From the NCBI GenBank assembly GCA_023428065.1, contig JAEYZI010000034.1:1-64000 (forward strand): a DNA stretch of 64,000 nt. Reading direction: 5' to 3'. The notes under the pieces were generated by a model, which worked only from the letters and a program-made list of their open reading frames with translations, ran no database searches and was not told the DNA's origin. This DNA comes from Actinomycetes bacterium (GTDB lineage: Bacteria > Actinomycetota > Actinomycetes > Actinomycetales > Microbacteriaceae). The position numbers were made by a program, and so were the translations under genes. The first letter of the stretch is position 1. Each line of letters starts with the position of its first letter. Below, piece by piece: positions 55,748-64,000 of this stretch.

Positions 55748-58700
55748 GTGGGACTCGCGTCATTGATTCCGGTGCTCGCGCGCGCCCATACCTTCCGCGA
55801 CGCGCTCGCCGAGGCCCGGTCGGATGCCGACTTCTCCGCCGTCGAAGGCCTGCGTGTTCCGCTCCTCGCCGGGCTCCTCGCGCGCCGAGCCGAGGCCGCG
55901 GGCCGCGGTCAGGCGCTCCTCACGATCACGGCGACGAGCCGTGAGGCGGAGGCCGTGGCCGCGTCGTTCGCGACGTGGGCGCCCGACGCCCTCGTGCTGC
56001 CCTTCCCCGCGTGGGAGACCCTCCCGCACGAGCGGCTGAGCCCCTCGGCCGAGACCGTCGGACGGCGGCTGCGCAGCCTCCGCGAGGTGCGCCGCTGGCA
56101 GGACGGCCCGCGCGAGCGCCCGCTCGTGCTCGTCGCCTCGGTGCGCGCCGCGCTGCAGCCGCTCGCCCCCGGCCTCGACGCGCTCGACACCGTCGTGCTC
56201 CGCCAGGGCGGGCGCGGCTACGCGCTCGACGCCCTCGCGATCCGCCTCGCCGAGCTCGCCTACGCGCGCGTCGACCTCGTCACGCGCCGCGGCGAGTTCG
56301 CGGTGCGCGGCGGCATCCTCGACGTCTTCCCGCCCGACGCCGAGCATCCCGTACGCGCCGACTTCTTCGGCGACGAGCTCGAGCAGCTGCGCGGATTCTC
56401 GGTCGCCGACCAGCGCTCGCTCCCGGGCGAGCTCGGCCCCGTCGAGCTCGGCCCCGCGCGCGAGCTGCTCATCACGGATGCCGTGCGCGGCCGGGCGTCC
56501 GAGCTCCAGCACGAGTACGAGGCGATCGGCCCCATGCTCGCGAAGATCGCCGAGGGCATCCCCGTCGAGGGCATGGAATCGCTGACGCCCGCGCTCGTCG
56601 GCCGACTCGTGCCGCTCACCGACTACCTGCCCGACGACGCGGCCGTCGTCGTGCTCTCGCCCGAGCGCGTCGCGACGCGCGCCCTCAGCCTCTCCGAGAC
56701 GAACCGCGAGTTCCTCGAGGCGGCGTGGAGCGCCGCGACCGCGGGCGGTGCCGCGCCGATCGACCTGCAGGCGAGCCTCGACACGGGCGACTTCCTCACG
56801 GTGTCGGGTCTTCGCGCGGAGGCGCGCCCGCGCACCTGGTGGACGGTGAGCCCGTTCGACACCGACGACGAGGATGTGACGCGCCTCGACGGGCGCGCGA
56901 TCCCGAGCTTCGCGGGAACCGCCGAGGGCGCCGTGGGTCACGTCGCCGCGCTCGTGCGCGGCGAGTGGTCGGTCGCGGTCGCCGCGGCCGGCCCCGGCCT
57001 CGTCGAGCGCGCGGCGCAGGTGCTCGCCGAGCGCGAGGTCGCCGCACGCATCGTCGAGTCGGTGCCCGAGGATCCGGAGCCCGGCGTCGCCTACCTCGTG
57101 ACGGCATCCGTCGAGGCGGGCTTCGAGCAGGACGACGCGCGCTTCGCCCTGCTCTCGGAGGCCGAGTTCTACGGGCGCGCCGCGGGCATCGACTCGCGCC
57201 AGCCGAAGCGGCTCGCGAGCAGGCGACGCAACGTCGTCGACCCGCTGCAGCTCAAGCCCGGCGACGCCGTCGTGCACGAGACGCACGGCATCGGCCGCTT
57301 CGTCGAGCTCGTGACGCGCGAGGTCGCGGGAGGCGGGCGCGTCTCGCGTGGCCCCCTCGGCACCCAGCACGAGAAGGTCACGCGCGAGTACCTCGTGCTC
57401 GAGTACGCGCCGTCGAAGCGCGGCCAGCCGGGCGACCGCCTCTATGTGCCCACCGATCAGCTCGATCAGCTCTCCCGCTACGTCGGCGGCGAGAACCCGG
57501 CCCTCTCGAAGATGGGCGGATCGGATTGGGCCGCCGCGAAGGGCAAGGCGCGCAAGGCGGTGCGCGACATCGCCGTCGAGCTCGTCAAGCTCTACAGCGC
57601 CCGCATGGCGAGCCCGGGCTTCGCCTTCAGCCCCGACACCCCGTGGCAGCGCGAGCTCGAAGAGGCGTTCCCGTACGCCGAGACGCCCGACCAGCTGCAG
57701 ACGATCGACGAGGTGAAGGCCGACATGGAGCGGCCCATCCCGATGGACCGCCTCATCTCGGGTGACGTCGGTTACGGCAAGACCGAGATCGCCGTGCGCG
57801 CCGCGTTCAAGGCCGTGCAGGACGGCAAGCAGGTGGCCGTGCTCGTTCCGACGACCCTGCTCGTCAAGCAGCACATGGAGACCTTCCAGGAGCGCTTCGC
57901 GGGCTTCCCCGTGCACCTGCGCGCCCTCAGCCGATTCCAGACCGAGAAGGAGTCGAAGGAGACCATCGACGGCCTCGAGCGCGGTGAGGTCGACGTCGTC
58001 ATCGGCACCCACCGCATCCTCTCGGATGCCGTGCGCTTCAAAGACCTCGGCCTCGTCATCATCGACGAGGAGCAGCGCTTCGGCGTCGAGCACAAGGATC
58101 AGCTCAAGAAGCTCAAGACCAACGTGGACATCCTCGCGATGAGCGCGACGCCCATCCCGCGCACGCTCGAGATGGCGGTCACCGGCATCCGCGAGATGTC
58201 GACCCTCGCGACGCCGCCCGAGGACCGGCACCCGATCCTCACCTACGTGGGGCCCCGCAGCGACAAGCAGATCACGGCCGCGATCCGCCGCGAGCTGCTA
58301 CGCGAGGGGCAGGTGTTCTTCGTGCACAACCGCGTCTCGTCGATCAACCGCGTCGCCGCCGAGCTCGCCGAGCTCGTGCCGGAGGCGCGCATCGCCGTCG
58401 CGCATGGCAAGCTCACGGAGCACCAGCTCGAGCAGGTGATCGTCGACTTCTGGGAGCGCAGGTTCGACGTGCTCGTGACGACGACGATCATCGAGACCGG
58501 CATCGACATCGCCAACGCGAACACCCTCATCATCGACCAGGCCGACAAGTACGGTCTGAGCCAGCTGCACCAGATCCGCGGGCGCGTCGGCCGCGGACGC
58601 GAACGCGCCTACGCCTACTTCCTCTACGACGCCGAGAAGCCGCTCACCGAGACCGCCCAGGATCGCCTCGAGACGATCGCGGCCAACAACGAGCTCGGCG

Positions 58701-59317
58701 GAGGCATGCAGATCGCGCTCAAGGACCTCGAGATCCGCGGTGCGGGCAACCTGCTCGGCGGCGAGCAGTCGGGGCACATCGCGGGCGTCGGCTTCGACCT
58801 GTATCTGCGCATGATCGGGGAGGCCGTGTCGGCGTTCCGCGGCGACGTCGCCGAGGGCCAGACCGAGCTGCGGCTCGAGCTGCCGGTCGACGCGCGCATC
58901 CCCGAGGACTACATCGAGTCCGAGCGCCTGCGGCTCGAGGCCTACCAGAAGCTCTCGACGGCGTCCGCGCCGCTCTCGCCCGACGACGCGCTCGACCGCG
59001 TCGTCGAGGAGCTCACGGATCGCTACGGCGAGCCCCCCGAGGCCGTGCAGCAGCTCGTCGCCGTGTCGCGGCTGCGGCGGCAGGCGCAGAAGGCGGGCCT
59101 CGCCGAGGTCGTCGCGATGGGCGGACGGATGCGGCTCGCGCCGCTCGACCCCCCGGACTCGATCCAGGTGCGGCTCACGCGCATGTACCCGGGGGTCAAG
59201 TTCTTCGCGGCCCAGCACGCGGTCAACGTGCCGATGCCCGAGGGCGTGTCGGATGCCGAGCTCATCGCGTGGGTGGGGCAGCTCCTGACGGCCAGCGGGG
59301 CGGTCGCGGCCTCCTGA
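55748..59317 (+). CDS. mfd: Transcription-repair coupling factor
   Basis: Removes stalled RNA polymerase and recruits UvrA. 1189 aa. In order: UvrB-like N-terminal modules (PFPAWETLPHERLSP near residue 85), the RNA-polymerase-interacting domain (LKPGDAVVHETHGIGRFVEL near 500), the RecG-like translocase with Walker A SGDVGYGKTEIA near 672, DEEQ in VIIDEEQRFG near 770 and ATPIPRTLEM near 802, then helicase motif VI QIRGRVGRGRERAYAYF near 940 and the TRCF C-terminal domain. I start at GTG 55748 because of the TAGACT box; the longer frame runs through repeat DNA and encodes a Gly stretch. Confidence 0.96.
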   Translation: MGLASLIPVLARAHTFRDALAEARSDADFSAVEGLRVPLLAGLLARRAEAAGRGQALLTITATSREAEAVAASFATWAPDALVLPFPAWETLPHERLSPSAETVGRRLRSLREVRRWQDGPRERPLVLVASVRAALQPLAPGLDALDTVVLRQGGRGYALDALAIRLAELAYARVDLVTRRGEFAVRGGILDVFPPDAEHPVRADFFGDELEQLRGFSVADQRSLPGELGPVELGPARELLITDAVRGRASELQHEYEAIGPMLAKIAEGIPVEGMESLTPALVGRLVPLTDYLPDDAAVVVLSPERVATRALSLSETNREFLEAAWSAATAGGAAPIDLQASLDTGDFLTVSGLRAEARPRTWWTVSPFDTDDEDVTRLDGRAIPSFAGTAEGAVGHVAALVRGEWSVAVAAAGPGLVERAAQVLAEREVAARIVESVPEDPEPGVAYLVTASVEAGFEQDDARFALLSEAEFYGRAAGIDSRQPKRLASRRRNVVDPLQLKPGDAVVHETHGIGRFVELVTREVAGGGRVSRGPLGTQHEKVTREYLVLEYAPSKRGQPGDRLYVPTDQLDQLSRYVGGENPALSKMGGSDWAAAKGKARKAVRDIAVELVKLYSARMASPGFAFSPDTPWQRELEEAFPYAETPDQLQTIDEVKADMERPIPMDRLISGDVGYGKTEIAVRAAFKAVQDGKQVAVLVPTTLLVKQHMETFQERFAGFPVHLRALSRFQTEKESKETIDGLERGEVDVVIGTHRILSDAVRFKDLGLVIIDEEQRFGVEHKDQLKKLKTNVDILAMSATPIPRTLEMAVTGIREMSTLATPPEDRHPILTYVGPRSDKQITAAIRRELLREGQVFFVHNRVSSINRVAAELAELVPEARIAVAHGKLTEHQLEQVIVDFWERRFDVLVTTTIIETGIDIANANTLIIDQADKYGLSQLHQIRGRVGRGRERAYAYFLYDAEKPLTETAQDRLETIAANNELGGGMQIALKDLEIRGAGNLLGGEQSGHIAGVGFDLYLRMIGEAVSAFRGDVAEGQTELRLELPVDARIPEDYIESERLRLEAYQKLSTASAPLSPDDALDRVVEELTDRYGEPPEAVQQLVAVSRLRRQAQKAGLAEVVAMGGRMRLAPLDPPDSIQVRLTRMYPGVKFFAAQHAVNVPMPEGVSDAELIAWVGQLLTASGAVAAS

Positions 59318-59336
59318 CGGCGCGCCCGCGCGGGGC

Positions 59337-59342
59337 TAGCCT
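59337..59342 (+). promoter_or_regulatory. Leaderless-type -10 box
   Basis: TAGCCT lies 6 nt before ATG 59349. Confidence 0.6.
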
Positions 59343-59348
59343 GACCCC

Positions 59349-59948
59349 ATGCTGTACGAGCACCTCGGCCACAGCCCGCGCGTCGATCCGAGCGCGGTCA
59401 TCGCGCCGACCGCCGTCGTGTCGGGCGACGTCACGATCGGCCCCGGATGCCAGGTGCTGCACGGCGCCGTCATCAGCGCCGAGGGGGGTCCCATCACGAT
59501 CGGCGCGTCGAGCATCGTCATGGAGAACGCGCTCCTGCGGGCGAGCTCGACCGACCCGCTGCACATCGGCGACCACGTGCTCGTCGGGCCCATGGCATCC
59601 GTCTCGGGCGCGACGATCGGCGACGAGGTCTTCCTCGCGACCGGTTCACGCGTCTTCAACGGCGCGCGCATCGGCGCCCGCAGCGAGGTGCGCATCAACG
59701 CCGTCGTGCACCTGCGCACGGCGCTCCCCGAGGGCTCGACCGTGCCGATCGCGTGGGTCGCGGTGGGCGACCCGCCGCGCATCCTGAGCCCCGACCGGCA
59801 CGAGGAGATCTGGGAGATCCAGCAGGGGCTCGACTTCCCCGGCTACGTGTTCGGTCTCGACCGCTCGACCCCCGACCTCATGGTGCAGCTCACCGAGCGC
59901 TACGCGCGCCATCTCGCGCGGCACGCGGACGACCGTCCCGTCGGCTGA
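59349..59948 (+). CDS. Left-handed beta-helix (hexapeptide-repeat) protein, gamma-carbonic-anhydrase-like
   Basis: 199 aa. Residues about 10-130 are imperfect hexapeptide repeats (VDPSAVIAPTAVVSGDVTIGPGCQVLHGAVI..., then HIGDHVLVGPMASVSGATIGDEVFLATGSRVFNGARIG), the fold of gamma-class carbonic anhydrases and acyltransferases. The usual three zinc histidines are not all evident: HGAVIS and HIGDHV are candidates. A C-terminal helical tail follows. Enzymatic role uncertain. Its stop directly abuts the convergent CPBP gene. Confidence 0.82.
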   Translation: MLYEHLGHSPRVDPSAVIAPTAVVSGDVTIGPGCQVLHGAVISAEGGPITIGASSIVMENALLRASSTDPLHIGDHVLVGPMASVSGATIGDEVFLATGSRVFNGARIGARSEVRINAVVHLRTALPEGSTVPIAWVAVGDPPRILSPDRHEEIWEIQQGLDFPGYVFGLDRSTPDLMVQLTERYARHLARHADDRPVG

Positions 59949-60695
59949 TCAGGTCTTGTTCCACACCTTGCCGAGCACGAGCGGGAGCAGCACGAGCGAG
60001 CGCAGGTCGATGAGGGCGTGAACGATGATCGGCAGCACGATCGAGCCCGATACCAGGTAGAGGAAGGCGAACACCACGCCCAGCAGGGTCGCCGCGAGCA
60101 CGCCGACCCACTTCTGGTACAGGTGCAGGGCGCCGAAGAGCACGGTCGCGAGCGCGAAGGCGAGGGGTCCGTCGCCCACGACGCCGAACAGCAGCGCGGG
60201 CATCGCGAGTCGGAACATCGTCTCCTCGAAGACGCCCGCCGAGAGCGCGAGACCCGCGCCGTAGGGAAGCTCGCTGCGCGTGCGGGGGAGGAGCGCCCCC
60301 ACGTCGCCGAGCTTCGGCACGTCGTCGATCGTCGCGTCGCGCAGCAGCAGCACGGGCAGCACGAGCCCGACCGCGAGCGCGACGCCCGCCCCGATCGCGA
60401 TGCCGCGCCCGAGGCCCGTGTCGAGGAAGAAGTCGCGGGATGCCGCGATCGGCGCCCATGCCTGTGCGTCGTGCAGCGCCTCAGGCACGAGATCCCACGT
60501 CGCGAGCAGCACCGCGGCCGAGAGTCCGCCGAAGACGAGCACCGACTCCACGAGCCAGCGCCGCATGACCTTCTGCCGACGCGCCGTCGCGCGCATCCGC
60601 CGGAACCGGGCGTACTCGCGCCGTTCGCGCGTGACGGCCCGCCACGCGAGCAACGCCACGACGACCAGCAGGAGGGCGAGCAGCTGCGGGTCCAC
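59949..60695 (-). CDS. CPBP-family intramembrane metalloprotease
   Basis: 248 aa, about six membrane helices. The CPBP/CAAX-protease motifs are present: FEETMFRLAMPALLFG (EExxxR) near residue 158, FGALHLYQKW (FxxxH) near 190 and IIVHALIDLRS near 225. Actinobacterial members are of unknown substrate. GTG 60695 is chosen because CAGAAT lies 6 nt upstream on its strand and the upstream frame is a shadow of the MFS gene. Confidence 0.87.
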   Translation of the reverse strand: MDPQLLALLLVVVALLAWRAVTRERREYARFRRMRATARRQKVMRRWLVESVLVFGGLSAAVLLATWDLVPEALHDAQAWAPIAASRDFFLDTGLGRGIAIGAGVALAVGLVLPVLLLRDATIDDVPKLGDVGALLPRTRSELPYGAGLALSAGVFEETMFRLAMPALLFGVVGDGPLAFALATVLFGALHLYQKWVGVLAATLLGVVFAFLYLVSGSIVLPIIVHALIDLRSLVLLPLVLGKVWNKT

Positions 60696-60752
60696 CGTGT
60701 CATTCTGCCGGGTCGGGAATGCCGGATGCCGCGCGCGCCTTGAACACCCACG

Positions 60753-62219
60753 ATGACGAAGAACGATGTCGGGCTGCGGTCCGAGCGCGGACCGATCCTC
60801 CTCGCGATCATGGTGGCCACGGGCGTCGTGGCGATCGACGCGACGGTCGTCTCGACGGCGGTCACCTCGATCGTCGGCGACATCGGGGGGTTCGCGCAGT
60901 TCCCGTGGCTGTTCTCGGTGTACCTGCTGACCCAGTCGGTCACGGTGCCGGTCTACGCGAAGCTCGCCGACACGATCGGGCGCAAGCGCATCATCCTCTT
61001 CGGGCTGGGCGTCTTCCTGCTCGCCTCGGTGCTGTGCGCGTTCGCGTGGAACATGCCGAGTCTCATCGCGTTCCGCGCGCTGCAGGGGATCGGCGCGGGC
61101 GCCATCCTGCCCATCACGATCACGATCATCGGCGACATCTACACGGTCGAGGAGCGCGCGCGCACGCAGGGCTACGTCGCGAGCGTGTGGGCGATCGCGG
61201 CGGTCGCCGGACCCGCGCTCGGGGGTCTGTTCGCGATGGCCGACCTCTGGCGCGGCATCTTCCTCATCAACATCCCGCTGTGCGCCCTCGCGTTCTGGCT
61301 CATCGCGCGCGGCTACCACGAGACCCTCACGCGCACCCGCCATCGCATCGACGTCGCGGGCGCCGTGCTGCTGACCGCGGCGCTCAGCCTCCTGCTGCTC
61401 GGGGTGCTCGAGGGCGGCAACTCGTGGGCGTGGGCGAGCCCCGCGTCGTTCTCCGTCTTCGGTGCCGGGCTCGCGCTCCTCGTGGCGTTCGCGCTCGTCG
61501 AGCGCCGCGCTGCGGAGCCCGTGCTGCCGCTGTGGGTGCTGAGCCGACCCCTCCTGCGCTCGACCAACGTCGTGGGGCTCGGGGTGGGTGCGGCACTCAT
61601 CGGGCTCACGGCGTTCGTGCCCACCTACCTGCAGATCGGGCTCGGCATGAGCCCGCTCGTCGCGGGCCTCGCGCTCACGACCCTCCTGATCGGATGGCCC
61701 ATCGCGGCGTCGCTGTCGGGTCGCCTCTACCTGCGGATCGGCTTCCGGGCCACCTCGATCCTCGGTGCCGCGATCATCGTGCTCGGCACGGTCGCGCTCG
61801 CACTGCTCGGTCCGTTCCCGTCGATGTGGGGGGTCGCGATCGTCGCGTTCGTCATCGGACTCGGTTTCGGCTTCGCGGCGGTGCCGACGCTCGTCGCGGC
61901 GCAGGCGAGCGTCGGGTGGGACGAGCGCGGCGTCGTCACGGGCGCCAACATGTTCGCGCGGGCGATCGGGCAGGCGGTCGGTGCGGCCGTGCTCGGGGCC
62001 GTCGCGAACGGCGTCATCGCCGCTCGCGGCGGGGACGAGTCCGACCCGGCGACGATCGTCGCGGCGTCGACGGCCGTGTTCGCAGGCACCGCGGTCGTCG
62101 CGGTGCTGCTGCTGGCGGCGGCGCTCTCGATGCCCCGGGACCGCCCCGCGCCGGCCGCAGCCGCATCCGGGGCGACCGATCCCGCGCCGCCCACGGGTCC
62201 GGTTGCCCAGGTCGGCTGA
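60753..62219 (+). CDS. MFS transporter, DHA2 (EmrB/QacA) type drug exporter
   Basis: 488 aa with about 14 membrane helices. Motif LADTIGRKRIIL between helices 2 and 3 is the MFS motif A, and VWAIAAVAGPALGGLFA in helix 5 is motif C of drug exporters. VVAIDATVVSTAVTSI in helix 1 matches DHA2 members. Substrate unknown. No adjacent TetR gene. The C-terminus is Pro/Ala-rich. It ends 4 nt before the convergent nuclease gene. Confidence 0.92.
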   Translation: MTKNDVGLRSERGPILLAIMVATGVVAIDATVVSTAVTSIVGDIGGFAQFPWLFSVYLLTQSVTVPVYAKLADTIGRKRIILFGLGVFLLASVLCAFAWNMPSLIAFRALQGIGAGAILPITITIIGDIYTVEERARTQGYVASVWAIAAVAGPALGGLFAMADLWRGIFLINIPLCALAFWLIARGYHETLTRTRHRIDVAGAVLLTAALSLLLLGVLEGGNSWAWASPASFSVFGAGLALLVAFALVERRAAEPVLPLWVLSRPLLRSTNVVGLGVGAALIGLTAFVPTYLQIGLGMSPLVAGLALTTLLIGWPIAASLSGRLYLRIGFRATSILGAAIIVLGTVALALLGPFPSMWGVAIVAFVIGLGFGFAAVPTLVAAQASVGWDERGVVTGANMFARAIGQAVGAAVLGAVANGVIAARGGDESDPATIVAASTAVFAGTAVVAVLLLAAALSMPRDRPAPAAAASGATDPAPPTGPVAQVG

Positions 62220-62223
62220 GACC

Positions 62224-62808
62224 TCAGCAGGCGGTCCAGATGCCGAGGCCGGCGGCCTGGGCAGTGTCCTCGGCGGCCTCGAACTCGGCAGCCCACAGCA
62301 CGTTGGGCTCGAGCACGACGGTCTCCGCGTAGCCCTCGCGCACGAGGTCGAGGTTCACGAGCGCGCCGTCGTCCGTGAACAGGAACAGCAGCGACCGGCC
62401 GTACTTGTCGAGGGGGCGCACGTCGGCGACGGTGCGCACGTGCGTACCCTCGGGCAGCACGGAGCGGAGGCGCTGGGTCGCGACGTCGCCCCAGCACTCG
62501 GCGTGCTCGCCGATCTCGGGCGTGTCGATGCCGAGCAGGCGCACCTTGCGTCCGTCGGTGAGGAAGAGCGTGTCGCCGTCGTGCACGTACTCGACCCACG
62601 CCTCGCCCGCGTCCGCGGGAACGGCGGGTGTCTCGAGCTCGACCGACGCGCCGGGCACGGGCGGTTGCGCGGGCCCGGGCGACGCGCTCGAGACCCCGGG
62701 AGGCTCGGGCGCGAGCGCGTCGCGCACACCCCGCTCGATGCCGACCGAGATGACGGCGGCGAGCGCGACGGCGACCACGACGCCGAGGATGCTGCGCAGG
62801 ATCTTCAC
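62224..62808 (-). CDS. Thermonuclease-family (SNase-like) protein
   Basis: 194 aa. An N-terminal membrane anchor or signal (ILRSILGVVVAVALAAVISVGI), a Pro-rich linker, then the SNc domain: VEYVHDGDTLFL near residue 72, VRLLGIDTPEIGEHAECWG near 88, PLDKYGRSLLFLF near 130 and NLDLVREGYAETV near 150. The catalytic Arg/Asp/Glu pattern (RLLGIDTPE) is partly as expected. It probably degrades nucleic acid outside the membrane. GTG 62808 is 6 nt after CAGACT on its strand. Confidence 0.88.
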   Translation of the reverse strand: MKILRSILGVVVAVALAAVISVGIERGVRDALAPEPPGVSSASPGPAQPPVPGASVELETPAVPADAGEAWVEYVHDGDTLFLTDGRKVRLLGIDTPEIGEHAECWGDVATQRLRSVLPEGTHVRTVADVRPLDKYGRSLLFLFTDDGALVNLDLVREGYAETVVLEPNVLWAAEFEAAEDTAQAAGLGIWTAC

Positions 62809-62834
62809 GGCACGAGTCTGGCAGTCTGGGGCGC
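62809..62834. promoter_or_regulatory. Back-to-back leaderless promoters of the nuclease and mazG genes
   Basis: The start codons are 26 bp apart. Minus strand: CAGACT (62820 to 62815), 6 nt before GTG 62808. Plus strand: CAGTCT (62822-62827), 7 nt before ATG 62835. The boxes are separated by one base. Confidence 0.6.
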
Positions 62835-63518
62835 ATGAGCGAGCCTCCCGTCGTGCCGACCACGCCGCATCCGAAGGTCGAGGAGCTCATCGCCGTGCTC
62901 GAGCACCTGCGCGCGCCCGGGGGATGCGCCTGGGACCGCGATCAGACGCACGCCTCCCTCGTGCAGTATCTCGTCGAGGAGACCTACGAGCTCGTCGACG
63001 CGATCGAGGCGGGTGACGACGCGGAGCTCGTCGAGGAGCTCGGCGACGTGCTGTACCAGGTGATCTTCCACTCCGACATCGCGGCCGAGGAGGGGCGCTT
63101 CACGCTCGAGGACGTCGCGGCCCACATGACCGCGAAGATGGTCGGTCGGCACCCGCACGTCTTCGGCGACGCGGTCGCCGACACCCCGGATGACGTCATG
63201 GCGAGGTGGGACGAGCTCAAGCGCGTCGAGAAGCCGGGGCGCGAGAGCGTGCTCGACGGCATCCCGCAGGGCATGCCCGCGCTCGCTCTCGCGGCGAAGC
63301 TCGTGGGGCGCGCGGAGAAGGTGGGACTCGCGCCGCGTGCCGCGGATCCCGTCGCGGCGAGCGAGGAGGAGCTCGGCGACGAGCTGCTCGCGACGGTCGT
63401 CGCGGCCCGCGCGGCGGGGCTCGACCCGGAGCGCGCCCTGCGCGACGCGCTCCGGCGCCTGCAGGACGACATCCGGAAGGCCGAGGAGCCGCCTCAGGAT
63501 CCGGCGCGCGCGCGGTAG
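62835..63518 (+). CDS. mazG: Nucleoside triphosphate pyrophosphohydrolase MazG
   Basis: Hydrolyses NTPs or aberrant nucleotides to NMP and pyrophosphate. 227 aa. The MazG fold signature GGCAWDRDQTHASLVQYLVEETYELVDAIEAG near residue 30 contains the EExxE part, and ELVEELGDVLYQVIFHS near 65 the second ExxD metal site. The second half (KLVGRAEKVGL, EEELGDELLATVVAARAAG) is a degenerate repeat, as usual. Its end overlaps the convergent CGNR gene by 25 nt. Confidence 0.94.
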   Translation: MSEPPVVPTTPHPKVEELIAVLEHLRAPGGCAWDRDQTHASLVQYLVEETYELVDAIEAGDDAELVEELGDVLYQVIFHSDIAAEEGRFTLEDVAAHMTAKMVGRHPHVFGDAVADTPDDVMARWDELKRVEKPGRESVLDGIPQGMPALALAAKLVGRAEKVGLAPRAADPVAASEEELGDELLATVVAARAAGLDPERALRDALRRLQDDIRKAEEPPQDPARAR

Positions 63519-64000
63519 GCGCGCACCGCCATCCGGTTGCCGCAGCGGGCGGAGCAGAAGCGCTTCGAGCCGTTCTTCGAGAAGTCGACGAAGACGCCGA
63601 CGCAGTCGTCGGCCTCGCAATGGCGCAGGCGGTCGAGGCGTTCGGCGCGCACGACGTCGATGAACGCCATCGCGGCCTCGACGAGCAGGCGCTGGGCGAG
63701 CGGCGCGTCGTTGTCGATCGCGTGGATGTGCCACCCGAGCCCGTCGTGGTCGACGAGTCGGGGGACCGCGTGCGCGTCGGCGAGGGTCTCGTTGACCCAG
63801 TCGACGACGGCGTCCTGGTCTTCGCCCCAGATGCCCCGCACGCTCTCGCGCATCTCGCGCACCTGCGCGAGCTCGCGCTCGTCGCGGTCGATGCGTCCCG
63901 TGAAGGTCCAGCGGGAGAGCAGTCGCGCCAGATCGTCGGTCGTCGAGAGTTCGTCGGTGCCGCTCTCGGAGGCCTCCGCGACGGTGTCGAGCAGCGCCTG
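63494..64000 (-). CDS. CGNR zinc-finger regulator (ABATE type), 5' end outside window
   Basis: The frame is open to the right edge, giving 168 visible residues; the N-terminus is missing. The C-terminal zinc finger is complete: CEADDCVGVFVDFSKNG...RFCSARCGNRMAVRAYRAR, with the four cysteines and the CGNR tetrad. Upstream is the helical ABATE-like domain. These proteins are presumed stress-related transcription regulators. An internal ATG at 63862 is not the real start, since similar sequence continues before it. Confidence 0.88.
   Translation of the reverse strand, partial: QALLDTVAEASESGTDELSTTDDLARLLSRWTFTGRIDRDERELAQVREMRESVRGIWGEDQDAVVDWVNETLADAHAVPRLVDHDGLGWHIHAIDNDAPLAQRLLVEAAMAFIDVVRAERLDRLRHCEADDCVGVFVDFSKNGSKRFCSARCGNRMAVRAYRARAGS

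Overview
The window is about 64 kb of very GC-rich, densely coding DNA from an actinobacterium, most likely a member of Microbacteriaceae. This rests on Lsr2, a DUF5997-type protein, a CsoR/DUF156 sensor, an actinobacterial-style phenylpropanoid cluster, heavy use of GTG starts, and many genes whose only upstream signal is a TAnnnT box 6-8 nt before the start codon (leaderless promoters). The family-level call is inference; the phylum is well supported. I see no rRNA, CRISPR array, IS element or prophage.

Layout. 0-4.3 kb: tail of a LacI-type regulator, then an L-arabinose operon (FGGY ribulokinase, araD, araA) with 4-nt overlaps. 4.3-12.3 kb: a repeat-rich gap, a LysR-effector-domain protein back to back with a DUF5997 protein, a secreted M28 aminopeptidase, a DarT-like ADP-ribosyltransferase, a PPOX flavoprotein, a DMT transporter, gltX with a thioredoxin-reductase-like enzyme, and tRNA-Gln(CTG). 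12.3-23.4 kb looks accessory: a Fic protein, two divergent paralogous HTH regulators, a LAL-type LuxR ATPase, an MBL hydrolase, a haloperoxidase-like hydrolase, an AEC transporter, a DUF1275 protein and a bicupin oxalate decarboxylase. 23.5-30.3 kb: a membrane protein, an UlaG-like hydrolase, a CE7 esterase, an AraC/VOC pair, then CsoR, a His-rich CopB-type copper ATPase and a PadR regulator.

30.4-43.0 kb is the most coherent catabolic region. A ligM-like tetrahydrofolate-dependent O-demethylase and metF lie divergent from an ABC importer with a PaaX-type regulator. Next come a CoA ligase, MaoC hydratase, acyl-CoA dehydrogenase, amidohydrolase-type beta-ketoacyl-CoA hydrolase and SDR, divergent from a MarR regulator. 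The last block matches the phd/cou-type phenylpropanoid pathway. Together the parts could take up ferulate or coumarate, shorten the side chain by a beta-oxidation-like route, and demethylate vanillate to protocatechuate while MetF recycles the methyl-THF. Ring cleavage genes are not in the window.

43-64 kb is mostly housekeeping: a DAG-kinase-like protein, tRNA-Glu(CTC), Lsr2, SRAP/YedK, a YqhA-like protein, prs, an OYE/FadH-like oxidoreductase, an unusual CaiB/BaiF protein, gnd divergent from gluconokinase, a D-2-hydroxyacid dehydrogenase, rplY, pth, mfd, a hexapeptide-repeat protein, a CPBP protease, an MFS exporter, a thermonuclease-like protein, mazG and a truncated CGNR zinc-finger regulator. 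Three intergenic regions carry short inverted repeats with a TGCAGGA core (245-335, 4364-4554, 55547-55672) that no annotated feature explains.
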